Part shown: one piece after another, positions 49,801 through 61,800 of the stretch
Layout of the letters: every line of letters starts with the position of its first letter
Numbering within the stretch: the first letter of the stretch is position 1
Assembly (NCBI RefSeq): GCF_027409185.1
Contig: NC_084469.1
Span: 30,990,293 to 31,054,292 of the forward strand
Direction: 5' to 3'
Source of the DNA: Cynocephalus volans
Lineage: Eukaryota > Chordata > Mammalia > Dermoptera > Cynocephalidae
DNA: 64,000 bases
Program-made: the position numbers and the translations under genes
Notes under the pieces: generated by a model
What the model was told of the DNA's origin: nothing
The model's database searches: none
What the model saw: the letters and a program-made list of their open reading frames with translations, nothing else

Positions 49801-52800
49801 TCTGTGATATTTCCATGGATGAGGACCTATTTACAGGTGAAGGTGACTACCAGTTTGAGATCTACAGGCTCATGAGGAAGGAGAACAACAACTGCTGGGG
49901 TGAATATCACCCTTATAATAATGTGCTCTGGCTACATTACCTCACAGATAAGATTCTGAAACAAATGACCTTCAAGACTAAACGTAACACCCCTGCCTTG
50001 AAGCAAATGAAGAAAAAGATCCAGCATTTCCATAGGACAGTGCTGAACTTCAGCTCTGCCACTGACCTGCTCTGCCAGCACAGCCTATTTAAGTAAGCCA
50101 AATGTCTTACTGCCCCAAACTGAGAGGGCACTGGTCTTGAAACCTCTTGTGCTGTTTTCAATCTTCATCCCCAGAGCAGGGTGGAATTCCCTTTCTTACA
50201 TGTTTCTTTCTAATCAGCTGCTCAAACAAGAATTTTGTTTCCAAATGGAACTGAAATTTTTAAGCTTGCTGTTAAGTGTTATTTAAAAATGAACTACATG
50301 AGAATAAGTGTTTACATCTTAAAAGCCCTCTTTCTAATTGTCATTCTGTAAATACCATATTTTCATTTTTTGAGCCTTGACACTTTATGTAATCTGAGCA
50401 AAAAAACAGAAAAACAAAAAAATGGAAAACCATGGCCTCAGCTGTCATACTGATGAGGAGTCAACTGAAAGGAAAGAGGCTGTAGCAAATGGAGACCAAG
50501 AAAGACAGACCAGAGGGAAAGGAAGGGAAGATAGTAAGCAATTTATACGGGAAAATGTGAGAAATGTCACATGTTTATCGAGCTCACTCACTAATCACAT
50601 AGAGAAGCAGAACTTACTGATTTTAAAGGGAAAATAAATGTCTCCATGTCTATTCGAAAGGTTTGAATTTTTGCTTATTTTTCATCAAGGGGAGGAAAAC
50701 AAATGCTTTTTAAGATCTGACTGTTTGATACTCCTTCTGAACATGACTTTGGTAATTTACTCCTAATGTTTTCCCATGGCTAACCTTGTTTTTACTCCTT
50801 TTCTAGAATCCTGTTTTTATACCTTTGAGAACCCACAGTCACTCTGGAAACAGATGTGATCATGATATAGAACTGCCTTTAAGTACCTGAGTATTTGTTA
50901 GGTTCTTCACTCTTATAATCTGGAAACCATGTAACTTGATTGGGACACAAATTTGCAACTGGAATTCAGCTCCAAAGAGATTTTCCCCATGTATCTGCAA
51001 AATAAAGTCAGAGAGTAGGGAGTCAAAGCTGGTGTTGCTTTGCCACCTGTAGCTTTGCAATGATAAGCACTTACATTGAAGAAGAATTCTTTGTGGTCAG
51101 AAAGCCCCCGGCTTGTGTTCATGTACATCACTGATGGCCTGCAATTGAGAGAGATGACATAAGTTAGGCCTCAAGGTCCCCTTCTCGTTTTGAATAAACT
51201 TGAATGCTACTGATTGGATACACTAGGACAGGGGGTACCAGATCCTTAAGAGGAATCAAAGCTGAATGTCAAAATGTAAACTGGCTGCAGGGCAGTTGGG
51301 ATGAGGGAGAATATTTGAATTCTCTGGTTGGGCTGGTTCATTTTCTTCTTATCACTCCTCAGAGTGGCCTTACTTTTATCCCTCCTTACTTTCCCATCCC
51401 GTAGCCCCTCTCTTCCCTCCATAGCATCACATCAGTATCCTTTTGTAGGAAGACCAGTTGGCACTTCCCCTCCACTGAGGAGCACTATGAGGTTTTAAAA
51501 GATCAGTGTCGGGCCGGCCCGTGGCTCACTCGGTAGAGTGTGGTGCTGATAACACCAAGGCCCCGGGTTCGGATCCCATATACGGATGGCCGGTTTGATC
51601 ACTGGCTGAGCGTGGTGCTCACAACACCAAGTCAAGGGTTAAGATCCCCTTACCGGTCATCTTTTAAAAAAATAAATAAATAAATAATAAATAAAATAAA
51701 ATAAAAGATCAGTGTCAGAGCCTGGGTTCTGAGCAGCCTCCTCTCAGAAAAGGACAGTGCCCACATCCACCCTGACCACCAGTTCCATCCACAAGAGAGA
51801 ATGCCTGAAGCTGTCCCCCAGGCACAGCAGTCACACTAGTGTTGGCCCCTGGGGAGTGCTTACTTGGAAAGAACTGCAATGAAGGCATGCCTGAATTGAA
51901 GGCTGCAGGTTTCTCTGGCCAAAGACCTTCTTTCATTGGAACTAGGAATAAGAGTGTTAGTTCACAGCACACCTGCTTTGTTCATAACAGTTGCTTCTGT
52001 GCCTTGGCTTCTCAGAGTCATTGGGGGTCAGATAAGAAAAGGCTCTTGGGGATAAGCAATTAAGAGTGCAGAAGAATCACTAGAAGACCACACTTAGAGA
52101 AATACTGGTTTAAAAAGGGTTTCTCAGCCTCAACACTACTGAAACAGGCCAGGTAACTGTTTGGGGGTCGTCCTATATATTGATGGATGTTTAGCAGCAT
52201 CTCTGGCCTCTACCCACTAGATGCCAGTAGCACTGCCCCCTCGTCCCAAGTACGGCAATCCAAACGGTCTCCAGGTATTGCCTCCATTCTGCCCCCATTT
52301 GAGAACCCCTTCCCAACACCATGCCCCACCCTATCCCCAAACATAAAGGTTTTGCAGATGACAGAGCTATTCCAAAGTTAAATGAACCAGAACTATAACT
52401 CCTAGGCTCATTCCACCAGACTATACCAAAGTTTTACTTTGTGTGTGAATAAATGAACATTTTAAGTATCTTTGATCACAAGAATAGAAAGCCGAGTCTG
52501 CAGGGGCACAGGCGCCTTTTGTGGGCTCACTGAGGTTCCCCTTCTTGGGCAGTGAGAGGACCATAGCTCTCACAGGACGCACGTGGGAGGGAAATCTCTT
52601 CCAGATCCACAGCCTGAGTCTGCTGTGACACAGGTGCTACTCACTTGGTGATGATCACAGTAATGTCTGCTGTCCTGTTTGGAAAGGCATTCTTCTCTAG
52701 CTGCCAAACTACTGAAACGTTTGCCTATTTTAAAGGGGAAAAAAATGGTCGCTTTTGTTTCCTCTCTATACCATCCACAATTCAAACTGTCTACTATTAA

Positions 52801-55800
52801 CTAAACAGCCCTAGGAAACAATTCATATTCCTCACATTTGTGTAGCCCAGCATATTTCCACATGCACTATTTCATTTAAGCTTTAATGCAAACATGGAGG
52901 AAACTGTGCAGAAAGCATTACTCCCCTTTGACAGGCAAGGAAACCACTTCAGACATTTCCACAGCACAAAAAAAACCAGGGACTCTCCTCAGGACTAATA
53001 ACTTTTGCTCCTTTCATACTACCCCCAACTTCACTCTTCTTTACTGAGGAGAACCAACAGTTTGTCTATGGCTGTATACTGGAAAAAACTAGCCCGCATC
53101 CCCAACACTCCCTACTTTCAGAGCAAACAGCAGTTCTAGCAATGCTGTGGGTTGACAGTATATTAAAGGGAAGAACACAGCTGATGGATAAGTGAACCAG
53201 AACTAGAACTCCAGTCGATCCTACTATAAACTCGTTTTACTTTGTGTGTGAATAAAAGAACATTTTAAATATCTTTGATAACAAGAACAGAATGCCAAGT
53301 CATTGCAGGGGCACAGGTGCCTTCTGTGGGCTCACTGAGGTTCCCCTTCCTCCTGGACAGTAGGGGGGCCATAGCCCCAGTTGAATGAGACTGGGATGTA
53401 GAAGATACCAACTTTATGCTAGAGAGAAGAACCAATGAATCAAAACAGACTCACAGATGACCTCTTGAGTATGGGGTGACCAATCTTGCAGTTCATGACC
53501 AGGACAGAAGCAACTGGCTTAGGGTCATCACACTGAATGTTCAGAGAGGGAGGCTGTTAACACAGAAGACACTGTTCTTAAAGAGCAAAAAAAGGAACAG
53601 TTTCCTCACACCAATTCAGCAAACATTCACTGATTTTTCTACATGCCAAAACCCTGCCAGGAGCTGGGGACACAAATAAATCAGACTGCTCCCTGTCTTC
53701 CTCACAAGCTGGTCAGAAGGGCTCAGTAGCATATGGTTGAGGAATTTAAATACAAGGCCCACCAAAGCCCAGGGTCCAATCCCCATACCGACCACCCAAC
53801 AAAAAGAAAAGAAAAATAAATGCATACAAGGCCTAAGAGGTGGTTCTAAGAGAAGTACAAACAATAGCAGTGGAGAAAGAGATGAATTCCAACTAGGAAG
53901 AATCTGTAAAGTCTTCATGCAGAAGGAGACATTTGAACTGGGCCTTGGACCACTGCAAACTTAACACACTGAGATGGACAGAAAGGCCGGTGTGCGTGCA
54001 AGCACAGCCATGCAGCTTTTCTCAACCACGGTTCCTCACCTGGACCACTGAATACAGAAAATTATTTGAGTCGGGGCTGACTGGTTAGCTCGGTTAGAAC
54101 GCAGTGTTCTAACAACAAGGTCAAGGGTTCAGACCCCCTACTGGCCAATCACCAAAAAAAAAAAATTATTGAGTGACTATTTTCTTAATTCTCCCAAGGA
54201 TGGTACATCACTAGTTCCATTCTAGATGCATAGGAGATAATTTCATTTTTTCAATAGTGGATGCTGCCCCAGCCCAAATAGCCTAAAACAACCAGAGACA
54301 AACCTATATTTTGACAGAGTCAGGTTTGCTGCCTCATTGCAGTGTGGAAACTGCACTGTGGTGTGTCTCAGTGAAAAGAGAGTTACTCAGTTAAAGGATT
54401 CTGAGGAAGAGCAGAGTTTATGTGAAATGTAAATAAAGCAGTATTCTGACAGTCTCAAAGCAAAGCACAGCTGTATGTAAAGGGGCCAATCAATATCAGG
54501 TCCGGACTTCGAAGTTGACCCAGGGTCATTTCCTTAGAAACAATTAAGTTAATACAGGTGTGGAAAGCTGTGTCCAGAAACTCTATCTGAAGCTCTGTGC
54601 CTCAGATGGAAATTGAGACTGCTTCTCTCTTTGTCAAAGTGACCTAGATTCTCCAGGCAAGAGCAAGATTAGTGATATAACTTTAAACAGCAAAGTTTCT
54701 AATCTATAATTTTAGAGAACAAAATTTCTCAATGTTGTGAGGGTGTTGTTGGGAGAACGAATGTTTCCTAGTATCTCTGCAGCTGGCTTTGTGTCTGCTA
54801 TCCCAGCCTGATGAATGGAAGGACAGACTGTAACATTCCAAGTCTAAACTAATTTTTACTTGATTGTTACATTCCCAGTCTAAACTAATTTTTTACTTTC
54901 TCAATGCCTTAGGGCATTAGAGCTTATTTATCTCTGAACCCCTGGTTAAGGAAAGCTGCAGGCAGGTAGGGGTGACTGTGCAATGAAATGGTGCCACTGA
55001 AGGTTTTTAAGACAGAGAATAAATCCACAGCACATAGTTGGGTTGGAGGGGATTTATCTAGTTACTCAACATTTATTGAAAGGACCAGGAGGAGGCTGGA
55101 AGCAGGAAAACCAGTTAGGAGGTTGCTGCAAAAAAGCAAGTACGGCAGCGAGGGAAGGACGTGAGTGGCAAGTCTCCAAAGCTGCACCATAGTTACCTTT
55201 TGTATCCTCTTAAACTGTAAGTTTCTGGGGTAATTCAAAGCCATGCTTGTCATGTAGGAATCTTCCCCAGAGTTAGTTAGGCTGATGTTCATGGTCAGCT
55301 CCTTTGTGAGACCAACTATCAATTCCTGCCTGCACAGGGTATAGATGAAAGTGTTACCAGTTTATTTAACCTGTAAAAACTTTCACGCGATAGAATAGCA
55401 CATTGTTAACTAACTTCTTGGATATGTTGCCTAAAGGATACATTTAGCCTAGATTTTCTTCCCCTCAACATAATCAAATGCCTGGACTGCTATACCCATC
55501 TCAGTTGCTGTGTGAGATGATAATAATGGCTACCTTTTATTTAGTGCTGACCATGTGCCAAGGACTGTGCTTCACATGCTCAGTTAATCCCCACAATAAC
55601 CCTATGACGTAGTACAATTACTCTCCATTTTACAGAAGAGGAAACAGAAGCCAAGAGAGGATAACAAAATTGCCTGAGGTCTAGCAGCCTCCAAAAAGAG
55701 TTGAGAGAACTGGATCCAAATCCTCTTTTCACCACTAACTCACTGTGACCCTAAGCAAGGTACTCCATGACACAAATCACACATTCCGCGAATATGTATG

Positions 55801-58800
55801 GGGCACTTCATATGCACCAGAACTCTGCTCAGAACTGGAGGTCAGTGTGCACAAGCCACACACTGTCCTGCCTTCACTGGCCTCAGCTTCCCACCCACAG
55901 AATCATGCAGGCCCTTCCAATTTAAAGGCTATGGTTTTAGACATGCATCCATTCAGCCTGGAGAAGAGAAGACTTGGGGATATGTGAGAGCTTCCTTCAG
56001 ACTGCTGAGGTACTATGGGGCCCCTATCAGGCTGCAGAACCACTATCACTAGTTGAGATCTACAAGAAAACATACTAACAATACAAAGAAAACTTTTTAA
56101 CCGTCTGAAATGTCCAAAGATGGAATGTGCAGATCTGGGAAGTAATGTGATGTGTGTTTTGTTGTTATTGTTTTGCTTTGCTTTAGTCTTTATCACAGTT
56201 GAGAAGAGGATGGATTGACTGGGGGGCATAGATGGGAGGCAGAGACAGAGCCTCCTGTGAAAATCCACCAGAGATGATACAGCCTGAAATAAGACAGTAG
56301 CAGTGGAGATGGAAAGAAGTGGGGAGAAGTCAGAGGTGGTAAGGTAAGCAGAGCGAAGAGAGAGAGGAGCCAAGCAGTTGTTCCGAGTTTCCAGCTTGCA
56401 TGCTATTCACTGAAGGGCAGAACACAGGTGATCGACCCTAGGATGGTAGATGAGTTCAGTCTGGGACATGAGAGGTGCCTCTAGGGTAACAAGGTAGAGG
56501 TAATCAGATGTCAGCTGTCCGAGAGCCCAAGAGAGAGATCTGAGCACCATCAGGATATTTAACAGGGTGGTTTCTTAGCCTGAAGTCCAGGAACAGTTTC
56601 AGAGGGCACCGAATACAAACACTTATGTATGCACGTGTGATCTTCCAGGGAGAAAGGGGCCTGTAGTTTTCATTAGATTCTTTATGGGATCGATGTCTGT
56701 ACAAAGGTTAAAACCACAGAGACAGTTGCACACTGACAATTAGGCTCAGTAACACAAGTACTTTTGAAAAAGAGATTGTTCGCTATGTACACCAGGGGGC
56801 GATGTAGGGCAAACTGTGTGTGCTGTCTCTCTGTTTTGGATGGAGTTGGCTGGGAAACAGCTGGTCTGTTTGTTAGGCTGAATTCCAAAGCACTTGAATT
56901 GGGTCCTTAGTGATGCATAGTGCTAAGCTGTCCACATCTGAAACGCACGTCCTACAGACGTCTATGAAAGCACTTACCAGGACTTGGGGAACAGCATCAT
57001 TCCCCATAGATGCCAACTCTGGCTAATGAGCCATCAGTACCATGATACATACACAGCACTAGTAGCCAGGGAACCATTTTAAGACCATCTCACGTCCAAA
57101 ATCAAGCTCATGTTCTTGACAACTCCATCATTCAGTGTGGTCCAATAGAACTTTGCAATGACTGATGAAAATAGTCTATATCTGTACTGGTTCAATATCA
57201 CTAGCCATACATGGGTATGAGCATTTGAAATGTGGCAGGTGCGACTGAGAAACTAAATGTTTAATCATATCTAATTTTAGTTAAATTAAGTTTAAAAAGC
57301 CAAATATGACTAGTGGCTAGTGTGTTGGGCAGTGCAGTTCCAGATGTTCAGGTTGTAACCACTCTCTCTCTCGCTCACTTCCCACATCCACTCTGTCAGC
57401 AAATCCTATGGGTTCTAACTTCAAAATCAAACCACCTTCTTTGCTATCACCCAGGTCCAAACCATGATCATCTCTCACCTGAGTTATTACAATAATAGTA
57501 ATTACCATCTCCCTGCTTCCACCTTTGCTCTTACAGTCTATTCTCAACACAGCAGCAAGAATAATCCAGTTAAAATGTAAGATCATGTCACTCCTACTAT
57601 GGCTCCCAGCTCACAGTAAAGGCCCTTATGAGAGCCTACAAAGCCCCACTGGATCTTTCCCTCTCTGACATTCCTCCCCCTCTTCTCCCTTGCTTCACTG
57701 CCACCACCCAGGGTCCTTGTCCTGCCTCCTACCTGCCAGGCACATACATTCCTGTCTCAGGGCACATGCAGTTGTTCTCCCCTCAGACACCCACATAGCT
57801 CATTCCCCCACCTCCTCCTGTATGTGCCAAAGTGTCACCCTCCCTGGCCACCCTATTTAAAACAGCCCCACCCCAACCCACCTTCCCTGCCTTATTTTTC
57901 TTCATAGTGTATCTCATCAACATAGAATTTACTTATTTAATATCTTCTCCCTCTGAAAGCACCAGGAGGACAGGGATTTTTGTCTGTTGTTCACTGAGGT
58001 ATCCTCAGCACCTAGGGTGGTTGGCACAGAGAAGATGCCCCAGCAATATTTGATGAATTGATTAATTAATTGGCCAAGAGGTGAGCCAGGAAAGAAGTCA
58101 CCTCTAGCTGTGGTAGCCCTGGGAGTGAAGAACACTGGGTTATGAACATAGCACTGTCCAGGATGTCAAGAGACCTGGGTTTAAGTCCACCAGATCCAAC
58201 TGTGACCCTATATAGGGCCCTCAGCTACTGAGTCTGTTTCTTAATGTATAAAATAGGAATACAAATCGCTGTCTTGCCTCCCTCATGGGGTGGCTGAGGA
58301 CATAATGAGATAATAAATGCCAAAGTCCCATGTGGGCCATGAAGGGGAGGGGAAGGGAGTGTCAGTAGATCCTGATGGGGGGTTTGCCCAGGTAAGCCTT
58401 CAGGAGGAAGTTAATTGCAGGAAACCATGACAAAAGGATTCAACTCACTGAGAGATGGTGGTGGCCAACTGTAATTCAGCGACACAAAACAGCTTATTTT
58501 TGCAGGCCTTCTCATAGGGCAGCTGTAAGCAGAGAAAAAGGGGCAGGATCAGCCCAGGTACTCTGCCTTCCCCAGCAGCCCTGCCTTGTGATCTTCTCCT
58601 TAGGACACTTATGCCTGTCCTTCCCACTTACTCTGAGAAGTACAGTCACAGGGAGGTGACAGCTGACAGGCTGAGATTGTGCCCACATGGCCAAGAGAGC
58701 TGTGACTGTGATATTCCTGGATCTGTCCCACACCACGGGCACTCTATGAGTCAGCCCTCTAGCCAAGGTCAAAAATGGGGTGACCTTCATGGAACGGTGG

Positions 58801-61800
58801 GTGTCCCCATCATATTCACATCATGTAATTTAAGCAGCACCACTCACAACTTTAAACATTTTAGGAGGAAAACCCATGTGAAGAAAAGCTTCCTTAGTCC
58901 TTTCAAGTCTAGGCAGGAACAGCAGGGGCAGGAATGGGGCTACCCAACCAAACACTGTCAAGGCCCAGTCCCTATAGGTCCTCTCCCCTGGCTGTCTTCT
59001 CTGCGAATTAACTATTTCCCTTGCAATATTGCCTACATGTAACAAACTAATTTGGAAAGTCACATGAGATTTAAAAGGCCCATGAAACTTGAAAAGCCCC
59101 AGTTCAAACTGAAAAATCAAATTTTCTAAAGTAGCTAGATCTATTTTTTATTATGAAGGAGACACAGCTCCTTAGCTGGGGAGCCTCTGCATTTCCCTCC
59201 CCAGCAGCCAGTGATCACCTCAGCAGCTTTCTGCAGGACTGTTATCATGGCCTGGGGTTGGAATGGGAGCCCAGAACCGAAAGAAGACCCTCTATTTCCT
59301 GGAGAAGAGAGATGCAGTTTGCAGAAGTCAGAGCATGGAGTTCTGTCTAATTAGTTCCACAGTTTTGTGCAGGGTTTGGGGGGTTTTTTGGCAGCTGGCA
59401 GGTGTGGGAATCCAAACTTTTAGACCGTGGTGTTATAACACTGTACTCTAACCAACTCAGCTAACCAGCCACCCCTGTTTTGTTTTTTACATAGCTAAGT
59501 AGCCTGTTCTCTTTCACTGAACCCCAGTGAAAGAGAGCCTGGTTAAACCATCTAAGCTCCCAGCTGAACTCATTCTCTGGTAACACCTATGTGCCTACAC
59601 CAGATTTTTCCTCACTCACTTTATAGATGGAGTAATTTTTTAAATCTCTTTACCAAATCATCATAGTAATATTAATTAAGGCAAGAATCCTTGATTAAGG
59701 CAAGAATCCTAAATAGATGTTAAGCAGGATATTACATGATTTCAAAGCATCTCATCATAACATGCTTATTAATTACAAAGGGATACAGCACAAATGATGG
59801 GATGAATCAACACTGTGTGCCTCCTGATATGATACACTGAGAAGGACACAACTTTACCTGTGTAATATTCCTGCTAAAAATGCAACCTGGATCTAATCTT
59901 GAGGAAACATCAGACAAACCTGAACTGAGAAACATTCTACAAAATGACCTTACCCTTCAAAAATGTTAAAAGTCATTAAAGACAAGGGAAGACTGAGAAA
60001 CTGTTCAGATTAAAGGAGACTAATAATAAATGACAATAAAAGGGAATGAATGATCCTGGAACAGAACATGTTTTCTTTTTCTATAAAGGGCATTAATAGG
60101 ACAACTGGCAAAATTTGAATAAAATTTGTAGATTAGATAATAGTATTCTATCAGTGTTAATTTCCTGATTTTGATCATCACACTGTATTATGTAAGGGAA
60201 TGTCCTTGTTTTTAGGAAATATATACTGAAATATTCGGGGTAAAGAGGCATCATATCTGTAACTTACTCTCAAATGAGAATTTTCTGGACTATTCTTGGA
60301 ACTTTTTGGTAAGTGAAATCTTTCAAAATGGAAAGTTTTTAAAAAACAATATACACAATTAATGATAATCTACCTATCACCAAAACTATTACATTAGTGC
60401 TCCCAGTCTTTTCTGAATCATCTAAATTGCTGTCAATACCAAATTTTTTAAATCTTTTAAAAAATGAATTAACTACTATAAATTTAAAATAAAATCTCTT
60501 TGCCCCAAAAATTAACATGACAATCTTTGCTCACAGGGAACCTGGTTATCCCTTTTCCTGGGCAGATGGGCAACGGGAACAGTCACCTGATCAAGTTGCT
60601 CTATTTCTATTCACTATTTGGGACTGATATATTGGGAATTGGTCAGAACTCGAGCTACAGGTGTATGTAATTTAATTAATAAAGACAATGTTTTGTAAAA
60701 ATACTGGACAGTTATGAGTGTCCTATGATTACTTAAAAATATATTGTTACCTGAAGCTTTTCTGTGCCTAACAGAACCACTTTTTCTTTTTTCTTTTCTT
60801 TTTTTTTTTCTGTGTAGACTCAATTCATCCCAACTGACTGTACTTACAACTTTTTGGTTTGGTTTTCTTTTGGCAGCTGACCAGTATGGGTGTTATAACA
60901 CTATGCTCCAACTAACTGAATTAACCACCCAGCCCATTGCTGATCTTTTTTACTTTCCCTTTTCTTGAGGGAGGGGAGTTGGTGGGGGGATGCTAGCTCC
61001 ACCCAGGATCAGCAATGATCAAAACTCTTGACACTGGTGTTCTCAGCACATGCTCTAACCAACTGGTTACAGCCAGCACTATACTCTCTAAATTGAGATC
61101 AACAGAATACCCTGGGGACCAGGGACTAGGTGAGAACAAAATCACCTTGATAGCATAGGATCAAGAAATTTGACTTTATTTTCCCCTTCTGATATCCCTT
61201 AGTTATAAGAAAAATTTCTTGTGACACTGTCCACCTGTCTTAGCTGCACTGATGAGCACCAGGAAGAGAGGTTAGGGCACAGGTTTGGTGGGACTGGACA
61301 TTCAGCCTGAAGGTCCTAAGCAGGACCTGAGTAGGCAGGTGAACCAAAGGTTATTCTCTGTGCAGCACAGTGCAGGACAGCTCCAGTCCAGCCCCCACAG
61401 GGGACTCCCACCATACCGTCATCAGAGACCCTTGCCAAGTGAGGGCTCCAGTATGCAACGTATTCATATGCTTCATTAGGTATGTAGCAAGCGCCTTTTC
61501 TGAACATAAAGGTCCGAGCCCTGTGGGATGGTTGGAGACCTGTGTTACCCACCAGTGAAGTCCTATGCAAATTAACACCATCTCAGGGACTCAGTTTCCC
61601 CATTCTTACAGTGAGGGGCCGTACTGCTCTCTGAAGACCCTCCATCCCAAATTCAAACCTTCTTGGAAGTTAGGGGGGCAGGTGCTTTTTTATGGGATTG
61701 CCCTCAGGAGGGGTGGGTCCTAGCTGTGGGCAGAATCACCTGGAAGATGGCGGAGGGCTCAGTGTAGAGGTCCAGGATGGGGTGGGGATGGTCCCTCCAT

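Noticed and set aside
12809-54164. tRNA gene-like sequences with box A and box B
   Set aside because: All sit in SINE copies with A-rich tails and target-site duplications. None has a complete cloverleaf, so they are not tRNA genes.
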